Shown here in pieces: positions 24,321 to 31,015 of a stretch of 31,015 bases of DNA. Positions within the stretch are counted from its first letter, which is position 1. Each line of letters begins with the position of its first letter. Made by a program: the position numbers and the translations under genes. The notes below the pieces were generated by a model that saw nothing but the letters and a program-made list of their open reading frames with translations, searched no databases and had not been told where the DNA came from. Origin of the DNA: Candidatus Homeothermus arabinoxylanisolvens (lineage in GTDB: Bacteria; Bacteroidota; Bacteroidia; Bacteroidales; Muribaculaceae); NCBI GenBank assembly GCA_001689405.1, contig LUJO01000048.1, positions 1 to 31,015 of the forward strand, read 5' to 3'.

Positions 24321-25100
24321 CTAACGGCGATGCTTGCGAGGCGGTAAAAGGCGCAAAATAATATCCTTCACATAAGGAGTGGACTTTATAGAGTCGGCCT
24401 GTCCGAGATAATGGAGGGCCGGCTCTTTTTCACCTTTCATGTAGTAGTAATTGCCAAGAATAAGCAACGTATCGTAATCGTCGGGATACAGCGACAGCAA
24501 TTTACGGTATACGTCTATACCGCGTGTTTCATCGCCCTCAAGCATGTATCCGTCGGCCAAATAAGCGAGATACTGCCGGTTGTCGGGAGCGCCGGTAAGC
24601 ATGATGCGGCTGTACTCGACCATCTTCGGACCGTTGCGCCGAAACACATAGTAATTGAGCAATTGTTTTTCTATACTGCGCTTAAGCCACGGCTGCCTGT
24701 CCATTACAAGCATAAGAAAATTCTCATACAGCGAGGTCTGGCCCATGGCAAAACTCACGCGCCGCACTCCTGAGTATATGGAGTCGACAGGTATAAGCTG
24801 CTGCTGTGCACGTTCAAGAAGCGAAATCTCATAATCGGGCAATTCTCTCATGGCCGCCGTGACAATGGCGTGGCAATATGTGTCGACCACTTTGGCGCTG
24901 TCTTCAAGCATAAGCTCATACATGGCTGCCGCGTTGGGCCAGTCCTTGTATTTAAAAAACCGCGCCGCCTTGGTGGCTACCGTTTTATAATCGCGCGAAG
25001 CCACTGTGGCGTGCGATACGAGTGAAAACATAAATGCCGCCAAGACCGTGACAACATATATGATACGCTTATTTTCTCCGCTAAATAAATTTTTCCGCAT
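24321..25100 (-). CDS. Exported or membrane-anchored TPR protein
   Basis: 259 residues with an N-terminal hydrophobic segment (IIYVVTVLAAFMFSLVSHA) serving as signal peptide or anchor. The rest is helical with TPR-like pairs: AARFFKYKDWPNAAAMYELML, then AYLADGYMLEGDETRGIDVY, then LLILGNYYYMKGEKEPALHY. It ends in a basic tail (LLPPRKHRR). TPR arrays mediate protein contacts; the partner is unknown. It is convergent with the alkaline phosphatase and divergent from pyrH, 74 bases apart. The family recurs in Bacteroidales as a hypothetical protein, so this assignment stops at the repeat type. Confidence 0.82.
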   Translation of the reverse strand: MRKNLFSGENKRIIYVVTVLAAFMFSLVSHATVASRDYKTVATKAARFFKYKDWPNAAAMYELMLEDSAKVVDTYCHAIVTAAMRELPDYEISLLERAQQQLIPVDSIYSGVRRVSFAMGQTSLYENFLMLVMDRQPWLKRSIEKQLLNYYVFRRNGPKMVEYSRIMLTGAPDNRQYLAYLADGYMLEGDETRGIDVYRKLLSLYPDDYDTLLILGNYYYMKGEKEPALHYLGQADSIKSTPYVKDIILRLLPPRKHRR

Positions 25101-25106
25101 GGCTTA

Positions 25107-25139
25107 ATTGCATTTTTCGCTTCTGTTGCATTATCTTTG
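25107..25139 (+). promoter_or_regulatory. Promoter of the pyrH-frr-bcp operon
   Basis: TATCTTTG (25132-25139) matches TAnnTTTG exactly, and ATTG (25107-25110) lies 21 bases upstream as an imperfect -33 box. The pyrH ATG is 35 bases downstream. Confidence 0.6.
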
Positions 25140-25174
25140 TAAAGATAAACAATTATAATATATAATGTATCGAC

Positions 25175-25885
25175 ATGAGAACAAATTATAATCGCATTTT
25201 GCTGAAACTAAGCGGAGAGTCGCTCATGGGGGCGCAAGGTTACGGAATCGACACCGTACGTCTAAACGAATATGCCGCACAGATAAAAGAGGTCGCAGCC
25301 TCCGGAGTGCAGGTAGCCATCGTCATCGGCGGAGGCAACATATTCCGCGGACTTAGCGGAGCCTCAAAAGGATTCGACCGGGTGAAAGGCGACCAGATGG
25401 GCATGCTGGCCACTGTCATAAACTCGCTCGCTCTCAGCTCCGCGCTTGAAGCTGCGGGGCAGCCGGCAAAAGTATTTACGGCTATAAACATGTTTCCCAT
25501 CGGAGAGCATTACAGCAAATGGCGTGCCATCGACGCCATGAAGGAGGGCAAGGTAGCCATAATATCAGGCGGCACGGGCAATCCGTTCTTTACCACTGAT
25601 ACAGGCTCGGCCCTGCGCGGCATCGAAGTGGAAGCCGACGTCATGCTGAAGGGAACCCGTGTCGACGGCATATACACCGCCGACCCGGAAAAGGATCCTA
25701 CAGCTACAAAATTCTCGGAAATAACCTATGATGAGGTATACACACGCGGACTGAAAGTCATGGACCTAACAGCCACGGCACTCTGCAAGGAGAACCGTCT
25801 GCCTATCATAGTATTTGACATGGACACACCCGGCAACCTGAAAAAAGTACTTGCCGGTGAACCCATAGGTACTCTTGTTTATTAA
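25175..25885 (+). CDS. pyrH: UMP kinase
   Basis: Hexameric amino acid kinase-family enzyme making UDP from UMP and ATP in pyrimidine nucleotide synthesis. Motifs present: RILLKLSGESLMG, VAIVIGGGNIFRG, DQMGMLATVINSLAL, FTTDTGSALRGIEVEADVML and a C-terminal IVFDMDTPGNL. The length of 236 residues is normal. It is followed after 21 bases by frr, the usual bacterial pairing, and starts from its own promoter. Confidence 0.98.
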   Translation: MRTNYNRILLKLSGESLMGAQGYGIDTVRLNEYAAQIKEVAASGVQVAIVIGGGNIFRGLSGASKGFDRVKGDQMGMLATVINSLALSSALEAAGQPAKVFTAINMFPIGEHYSKWRAIDAMKEGKVAIISGGTGNPFFTTDTGSALRGIEVEADVMLKGTRVDGIYTADPEKDPTATKFSEITYDEVYTRGLKVMDLTATALCKENRLPIIVFDMDTPGNLKKVLAGEPIGTLVY

Positions 25886-25906
25886 TAAATCAAAATATAT
25901 ACCATT

Positions 25907-26467
25907 ATGACTGACGTTAAAACTTATCTTGACCCCGCCGAAGAAAAAATGGAGATGGCGGTAGCGTATCTTGACGAATCACTCGCTCACATACGTGCAG
26001 GCAAGGCAAATCCGAAAATACTCGACGGCATACGTGTCGAATATTACGGCAGCGCCGTACCTATCTCCAATGTAGCCAACGTAAGTGTACCCGATGCGCG
26101 TACAATCACCATTACGCCGTGGGAAAAGGCCATGTTCAAGGAAATCGAGAAAGCCATCATAAATTCGGAACTCGGTATAACTCCCGAAAACAACGGCGAG
26201 ATCATACGCATATCCATACCGCCGCTGACCGAAGAGCGACGCAAACAGCTTGTAAAGCAGTCGAAAGCAGAGGCTGAAAATGCCAAAGTATCGGTGCGCA
26301 ATGCCCGCCGCGACGCTATAGAAGGCCTGAAAAAGGCTATAAAGCAGGGTATGCCCGAAGACGTAGAGAAGGATGCCGAAGGCACGGCTCAGAAGCTTCA
26401 TGACAAATATCTGAAAAAAATCGACGAACTCTTTGCCGCAAAAGAGAAAGAGATACTTACCGTATAA
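25907..26467 (+). CDS. frr: Ribosome recycling factor
   Basis: With EF-G it splits post-termination ribosomes. The 186-residue two-domain protein has the hallmark blocks LAHIRAGKANPKILDGIRVEYYG, PISNVANVSVPDARTITITPW and IRISIPPLTEERRKQLVKQ. KVSVRNARRDAIEGLKK is also present. It lies 21 bases after pyrH and its stop codon is 10 bases before the bcp start. Confidence 0.98.
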   Translation: MTDVKTYLDPAEEKMEMAVAYLDESLAHIRAGKANPKILDGIRVEYYGSAVPISNVANVSVPDARTITITPWEKAMFKEIEKAIINSELGITPENNGEIIRISIPPLTEERRKQLVKQSKAEAENAKVSVRNARRDAIEGLKKAIKQGMPEDVEKDAEGTAQKLHDKYLKKIDELFAAKEKEILTV

Positions 26468-26477
26468 ACCGACTGCA

Positions 26478-26933
26478 ATGGAGACAGGTGAAAAAATACC
26501 CGAAGTACTCGGATTGAATGTCGACGGACAAGAGGTGAAAGCCTCTGACTTCGCCGGCAAACCGCTGATAATATATTTTTATCCCAAAGACAACACTCCG
26601 GGATGCACGGCCGAGGCATGCTCCATTCGCGACGGATATGGCGAACTTAAAGCACTCGGCTACGAAATAATAGGCATCAGCAAGGACTCCACGGCAAGCC
26701 ATGTGAAGTTTGCCGACAAGTACTCGTTGCCGTTCATACTGCTAAGCGACCCCGACACAACGGTCAATCAGGCATTCGGTGTATGGCAGAAGAAAAAGAT
26801 GGCCGGACGCGAATACATGGGCACAGTGCGTACGACATTTATTACCGACGCAGACCATCGTATCACCCACATAATCACAAAGGTCGACACGAAAAACGCT
26901 ACAGCACAGCTGCTGAAGCTGATTGCCGGCTAA
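26478..26933 (+). CDS. bcp: Thioredoxin-dependent thiol peroxidase (BCP / peroxiredoxin Q)
   Basis: Cytoplasmic peroxiredoxin reducing hydroperoxides with thioredoxin. The start at 26478 (METGEKIPEV) is chosen because the longer frame overlaps the end of frr. The active site DNTPGCTAEACSIRDGY holds the peroxidatic Cys43 and, five residues later, the resolving Cys48, typical of the BCP class. GISKDSTASHVKFADKYSLPF and TTFITDADHRI also fit. The 151-residue length is normal. It is the third gene of a tight pyrH-frr-bcp cluster that ends at a strong bidirectional hairpin. Confidence 0.95.
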   Translation: METGEKIPEVLGLNVDGQEVKASDFAGKPLIIYFYPKDNTPGCTAEACSIRDGYGELKALGYEIIGISKDSTASHVKFADKYSLPFILLSDPDTTVNQAFGVWQKKKMAGREYMGTVRTTFITDADHRITHIITKVDTKNATAQLLKLIAG

Positions 26934-26954
26934 CAGCAAGGCGGTTGTCCACCA

Positions 26955-27000
26955 AAATAAAAACATGCGGCTTCAATGGTGAAGTCGCATGTTTTTATTT
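26955..27000. terminator. Bidirectional terminator between bcp and the GH97 gene
   Basis: A 21-bp stem with one G-U pair (26955-26975 with 26980-27000) closes on a 4-base ATGG loop. An A-tract leads and a T-tract trails, so it can stop both convergent transcripts. The core is AACATGCGGCTTCA. Confidence 0.92.
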
Positions 27001-27042
27001 ATACCAACTTATCTAACCTTATTTATATGCAATTCGCATATA

Positions 27043-29154
27043 TTACTTCATCGGAACGATAGATACGGCATAACCGCCACCCGGAGCTTCGGGTATCTTT
27101 ATGCGCGACTTAGGCGTCACAGTCTTTTCCTCTATGATATAGGATTGGGGATTGTTGCGGTAATGAGCATCTTTTCCGTCACGATATATCGTAGCTTTGT
27201 ACTTGCCGGCGGGGAGGAAATCGAAAGAGAGCTCCGATACGCGGGCATCTGCACCGTTTGTACCCCCGACAAACCATTTATTCTCGCCTTTGGCCTTGCG
27301 GGCCACGGTCAGATACTCCATAGGTTCGGCCTCAAGATAGTAGCTCTTGTCCCAGTCGAGAGCCACATCCTTTATAAACTGAAACGCATCCATAAAACGT
27401 TCATAGGTTTCAGGCAGGTCGGCCGCCATCTGAAGCGGGCTCGACATAGTCACATACAGCGACAGCTGATTGGTGAGTGTAGTATTGACCCATGACTTGT
27501 TTTTCGGATTATACTTTGATATATTGTTTTCAAACAGACCGGGAGTATAGTCCATCGGGCCACCGATAAGACGGGTAAAAGGCAGAATGGTGGTATGGCT
27601 CGGCTTGCTGCCTCCGAATGCCTGATACTCCGAACCACGGGCCGACTCATTGCCGATCAGGTTTGGCCATGTGCGGCACAATCCGGTAGGACGCACAGCC
27701 TCGTGGGCATTGACCATGATTTTATAATCGGCCGCCTTTTTCACGGCATAAAGATAATGGTTTACAAGCCACTGGCTGAAATGATTGCTTCCGGCCGGAA
27801 TGATCTTACCTACGTAACCGCTCTTTACCGCATCGTAGCCGTTGTCCTTCATAAACTTGTAAGCTTCGTCCATACGGCGCTCGTAGTTGCGCACGGAACT
27901 TGAAGTCTCATGATGCATTATCATCTTCACACCCTTTGACTTGGCATAATCGCGTATCTCCGGCAGGTCGAAGTCGGGATAAGGAGTGACGAAGTCAAAC
28001 ACCTCGTCTTTCATCTTGTTGGACCAGTCTTCCCAACCGACATTCCAACCCTCCACAAGAACACCGTCAAATCCGTGCTCGGCGGCAAAATCGATATAGC
28101 GCTTCACCTTATCGGTAGTGGCGCCATGCTGTCCGTGAGGCTTCACCTTATTATAGTCGACTTTGTCAAGATGTATGTTAGGCAGGTCATTTGTATAGCT
28201 CCACTTGCTCTTGCGGTTTATCATCTCCCACCATATACCTATGTACTTGCAGGTCTTTATCCATGATGTGTCCTCTATTTTACACGGTTCGTTAAGGTTG
28301 AGAGTTATACGCGAGGCAAGTATGTCGCGGGCATCGTCGCTGACAATCACTGTACGCCACGGCGTCACACAATCGGTCTGCATATAGGCCTTATCGCCGG
28401 CGGGATCGGGAGTAAGGAGCGCCTTGAACACCAAGTTGCTGTCATCCAGCTCAAGGTGCATGCAAGGATAGTCGACCAAAGCCGCCTCGTGTATGTTTAT
28501 GTACAGACCGTCGTCGGTCTTCATCTGCAGCGAAGTCTGCACGGCCTTGTCTGACGGACGGTCAACCCATATGTAAGTGGGTCCGTTAACGCTGTCGGCG
28601 AGTGAAGCGATCTCCGACAGGCGGCTACGTGTATACTCGTACTCCTGAGTATCGTAATCGGCAGGTATCCAGTAGGCCTCATGGTCACCCGCCATGGCAA
28701 ACTCCGTCAGCTCATCGGTAATGACAAAGTAGCTCAACTTCTTCTGCATGGGAAATTCATAGCGGAAACCGAGACCGTCGTCAAACAAGCGGAACCGTAC
28801 CGACATAAGACGTTTGGTCGACTTCTGACGCAGATTGACAAGCATTTCACGGTGATTGTCGCGTATCTCGGCCTCCTCACCCCACACCGGACGCCATGTG
28901 GTATCGACCGAAGCGGTGTCGACTGACACTATCTCAAAACCGTCTTTCAGGTCGCCGCCCTTCTTCAGCTTGAAACCGAGGCTGCTCGGCTTGACTACCG
29001 GCTTTGACTTATAGTCAAGGGAGTATCGGGGAGTGCCGTTATCGGTCAACGAAAATGTCATTGACAGATTCCCGTCAGGAGAGAGAAGGGTTTGACCCGC
29101 AGCAGGCATACACAGCACCAATAGTCCCGCAATTAAGTTAAGCACTTTCTTCAT
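27043..29154 (-). CDS. Glycoside hydrolase family 97 (SusB-like alpha-glycosidase)
   Basis: 703 residues with a signal peptide (MKKVLNLIAGLLVLCMPAAG). The N-terminal beta-sandwich (QTLLSPDGNLSMTFSLTDNG, then AYWIPADYDTQEYEYT) and the TIM barrel of GH97 are both complete. In the barrel, IGIWWEM, DGVLVEGWNVGWEDW and MVNAHEAVRPTG precede GNESARGSEYQAFGG. Glutamates in the last three blocks match the acid and base positions of the inverting, SusB-type subgroup. The product is expected to be a periplasmic calcium-dependent alpha-glucosidase, but GH97 also holds alpha-galactosidases. It has its own promoter and stands alone, with no SusC/SusD pair beside it. Confidence 0.93.
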   Translation of the reverse strand: MKKVLNLIAGLLVLCMPAAGQTLLSPDGNLSMTFSLTDNGTPRYSLDYKSKPVVKPSSLGFKLKKGGDLKDGFEIVSVDTASVDTTWRPVWGEEAEIRDNHREMLVNLRQKSTKRLMSVRFRLFDDGLGFRYEFPMQKKLSYFVITDELTEFAMAGDHEAYWIPADYDTQEYEYTRSRLSEIASLADSVNGPTYIWVDRPSDKAVQTSLQMKTDDGLYINIHEAALVDYPCMHLELDDSNLVFKALLTPDPAGDKAYMQTDCVTPWRTVIVSDDARDILASRITLNLNEPCKIEDTSWIKTCKYIGIWWEMINRKSKWSYTNDLPNIHLDKVDYNKVKPHGQHGATTDKVKRYIDFAAEHGFDGVLVEGWNVGWEDWSNKMKDEVFDFVTPYPDFDLPEIRDYAKSKGVKMIMHHETSSSVRNYERRMDEAYKFMKDNGYDAVKSGYVGKIIPAGSNHFSQWLVNHYLYAVKKAADYKIMVNAHEAVRPTGLCRTWPNLIGNESARGSEYQAFGGSKPSHTTILPFTRLIGGPMDYTPGLFENNISKYNPKNKSWVNTTLTNQLSLYVTMSSPLQMAADLPETYERFMDAFQFIKDVALDWDKSYYLEAEPMEYLTVARKAKGENKWFVGGTNGADARVSELSFDFLPAGKYKATIYRDGKDAHYRNNPQSYIIEEKTVTPKSRIKIPEAPGGGYAVSIVPMK

Positions 29155-29196
29155 ATATTAAATTTTAGATTAATCGGGTAAATAAGTTTCGTTTCG

Positions 29197-29227
29197 CAAA
29201 GATACATTTATATTTCGAAACCACAAC
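29197..29227 (-). promoter_or_regulatory. Promoter of the GH97 gene
   Basis: On the minus strand, GTTG (29227-29224) precedes TATCTTTG (29204-29197) by 19 bases, a good Bacteroidetes promoter. The ATG is 42 bases downstream of the -7 box. Confidence 0.7.
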
Positions 29228-29274
29228 ATCTTTTTTGAAAACTATTTCAAACGTGAGCATATAAATAAACAACC

Positions 29275-29303
29275 TTCCGGAAACTGATGTACCGTTTCCG
29301 GAA
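29275..29303 (-). terminator. Hairpin terminator after the APC permease
   Basis: A perfect 10-bp stem (TTCCGGAAAC with GTTTCCGGAA) encloses a 9-base loop. On the minus strand it is followed by GGTTGTTTATTTATAT, a modest T-rich tract. Confidence 0.65.
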
Positions 29304-29334
29304 AGTCGCCATTTTTAATGATTACAATGTACTG

Positions 29335-30948
29335 TCAGCACTTACCTTTTCCGTGGTTGCATACAGCCATATCCTCGGCCTTTTCAACCTCATCCTCGGT
29401 AGGCTCGTAGCCAACCGCCCATTTTGAGACTTCCGAAGGCTTACGGCCCTCTATCTGCCAGTCAAAGGGATAGAAATGCGACTGCGGATTACGCCACGAC
29501 GGCTTTCGTATGGCATACACCACAAGAGGCAACGCAACAAATATGCCTACACCAAGCAAAAGTATACCGATATAAATAACCGGGCTGCCGGTCTGTATCT
29601 GCGACGGCGGAAGATAACTCAACAGAAGAGCCGCCATAGCACCGATGATGCCGAGACCGCAAACAAGCCACTCGCCGAGTTTTCCAAACGGCACTTTGAA
29701 ACCGCGCTTCTTGTTGGGCTGCGTGCGACGCAATCTGATAAAGGCTCCGTATATCATAAGCACCATTATAAGATATATTATCGTAGCCATCTGCGACATA
29801 ATCTGATAAGCCGACTCCACGGTAGGCAGTACCAGAAGTATAAGCGTAAGTACTGATACAAATACTCCGGCCACGATAAGTATGGGCTTGTTAACACCCT
29901 TGTCGTTGACTTTCTGAAGGCCACGTGGCAGATAGCCCGACTGTGCGACGGCCATAAGACCGGTCGACGGTCCGTTTACAAGAGCACTGACCTGTCCTAT
30001 AACGCCTACCATAATGAGGAGTGCTATAAGATTACCGGCCCAACGCAGGCCAAAACTCTCCCAGAACTTATTATAGGCCACGAGCAACGACTGAAGCAGA
30101 TTGATCTGCTGCGAAGGTATGACAAGACCTATAATAAGAGTGCCTATGGCATATACAAGCACTATGACCACAATAGAGAGGAATACCGAACGTGGAAAAT
30201 CGCGTGCCGGGTTGCGCATGTCGTTGATATGTACGGCCTGTATCTCCATACCGCCGTAAAAGAGGAATATCGAGGCGGCGAGCACGATAGTGTTGAGGTT
30301 GGAAAAGTCAGGGAAAAACGGCATAGGAGTAAGCTCGATTGTCTTGCCCATGCATACATATACCACACCGAGCACGATAAGAATGGCTCCCGGTATTATA
30401 GTGCCGCACAGACCGCCGAGTGTGCTGACTTTATTGGCCGCCTTCATGCCCCGGAAAGAGTTGAGCGTCACACCCCAGTATATGAGGAGCGCTATGATAA
30501 GCGTGTACAACTTGTTGGAAGCGAGTTTGGCGTCAAAGCTCTCGGGCCAGAATATGTAGGCGAGCGATGCGGCTCCAAACATAAGCACTGTAGGAAACCA
30601 TATTATGATCGTCTGCCACTCAAGATACATCGCCGTCCATCCCCATCTCGGCCCGAACGCCTCCGATATCCAACGGTAAAGTCCGCCGGCCTTAGTATAA
30701 GTAGAGGCAAGCTCGGCACATACAAGCGAGAAAGGCAACAGAAACACTATTGCGGCAAACACATAATAGAATATGGACTGTATGCCGAACTTGGCCTCGG
30801 AAGGCAAGCCTCGCAGGCTAAGTATCGACGTGATGATCAGGATAGCCATGGCAACCATGGTTATCGACCCTTTGGCGGTAGACACCACCTTTTTTCGTCC
30901 CGATGCAGTTACGGGAGATTCCGCCGGTTGTTGAGGTTTAGTACTCAT
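29335..30948 (-). CDS. APC-superfamily amino acid permease, GadC-like (glutamate/GABA antiporter-type)
   Basis: 537 residues with about 12 membrane helices. TM1 carries the APC-type unwound segment (ILIITSILSLRGLPSEAKFG), and TM3 reads AELASTYTKAGGLYRWISEAFG. The helix-6 block FYGGMEIQAVHINDMRNPARDFP and SALVNGPSTGLMAVAQSGYLP resemble the glutamate:GABA antiporter subgroup. The hydrophilic C-terminal tail (about 475-537) recalls the GadC pH plug, but the resemblance is loose. It likely exchanges an amino acid for its decarboxylated or related product; neither gadB nor a glutaminase gene lies in the window. The upstream region is cut by the window end. Confidence 0.87.
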   Translation of the reverse strand: MSTKPQQPAESPVTASGRKKVVSTAKGSITMVAMAILIITSILSLRGLPSEAKFGIQSIFYYVFAAIVFLLPFSLVCAELASTYTKAGGLYRWISEAFGPRWGWTAMYLEWQTIIIWFPTVLMFGAASLAYIFWPESFDAKLASNKLYTLIIALLIYWGVTLNSFRGMKAANKVSTLGGLCGTIIPGAILIVLGVVYVCMGKTIELTPMPFFPDFSNLNTIVLAASIFLFYGGMEIQAVHINDMRNPARDFPRSVFLSIVVIVLVYAIGTLIIGLVIPSQQINLLQSLLVAYNKFWESFGLRWAGNLIALLIMVGVIGQVSALVNGPSTGLMAVAQSGYLPRGLQKVNDKGVNKPILIVAGVFVSVLTLILLVLPTVESAYQIMSQMATIIYLIMVLMIYGAFIRLRRTQPNKKRGFKVPFGKLGEWLVCGLGIIGAMAALLLSYLPPSQIQTGSPVIYIGILLLGVGIFVALPLVVYAIRKPSWRNPQSHFYPFDWQIEGRKPSEVSKWAVGYEPTEDEVEKAEDMAVCNHGKGKC

Positions 30949-30975
30949 AACAGAAATAGTTTATTAAAATAAAGC

Positions 30976-30996
30976 AGACGCATGCCGCATGCATCT
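30976..30996 (-). terminator. Hairpin upstream of the APC permease gene
   Basis: Read on the minus strand, AGATGCATG and CATGCGTCT pair (9 bp, one G-U) around a CGG loop and are followed by GCTTTATTTTA. It could end the transcript of a gene beyond the right edge. Its outer arm overlaps the terminal repeat. Confidence 0.4.
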
Positions 30997-31014
30997 AACA
31001 TTTGAAAAGGGACC
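30990..31014. repeat. Right copy of 25-bp terminal inverted repeat
   Basis: Exact reverse complement of bases 1-25. Here it is non-coding, upstream of the APC permease, and overlaps one arm of the hairpin at 30976-30996. One further base (31015) lies outside the repeat. Confidence 0.9.
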
Positions 31015-31015
31015 C

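Overview
The window looks like a gut Bacteroidales chromosome fragment, and I would guess Muribaculaceae. The evidence is the set of housekeeping proteins (TrmB, Mrp, PanB, PyrH, Frr, a Bacteroidales-style GAPDH), lipobox lipoproteins, GH2/GH97/sialate-esterase-like carbohydrate enzymes, heavy ATA isoleucine codon use, and several promoters with the Bacteroidetes -7 element TAnnTTTG. The family-level placement is inference. The two ends carry the same 25 bases in inverted orientation, so the window is probably a complete assembly contig.

Layout. 1-4334 (+): a 5'-truncated GH2 glycosidase and a SASA/sialate O-acetylesterase-like esterase, probably the tail of a polysaccharide-utilisation operon. 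4346-9448 (-): one AT-richer 1,700-residue gene encoding DUF4062, a STAND/NACHT-like NTPase and a long TPR-like array. It is the best candidate for an undescribed conflict or sensor system here. 9487-11271 (-): terminator, saccharopine-dehydrogenase-like (carboxynorspermidine synthase-like) gene and mscL, with gap divergent from mscL. 12449-13420: gap terminator, a 350-base gene-free stretch, then a small helical lipoprotein. 13530-15001 (-): an AlbA_2/COG2865 gene broken by a frameshift and carrying a 12-bp tandem repeat. 15187-17812 (-): an XRE-S24 repressor, trmB and mrp in one probable operon, with a dyad operator over its promoter. 17968-18786 (+): panB, divergent from the repressor.

19017-20971 (+): a membrane-anchored pseudokinase followed after 8 bases by a GNAT-like protein. 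20968-24310: a small lipoprotein (-) divergent from a GH3-type acyl-amide synthetase and an alkaline phosphatase (+); one dyad overlaps both promoters. 24321-25100 (-): a TPR protein. 25175-26933 (+): pyrH-frr-bcp. 27043-29154 (-): a GH97 glycosidase with its own promoter. 29335-30948 (-): a GadC-like amino acid/polyamine/organocation (APC) permease.

No tRNA, rRNA, CRISPR array, insertion sequence or integrase was seen. Several start codons were moved downstream from the longest open frame because of signal peptides, promoter position or family alignment (2937, 11271, 12860, 15001, 16296, 17812, 26478).
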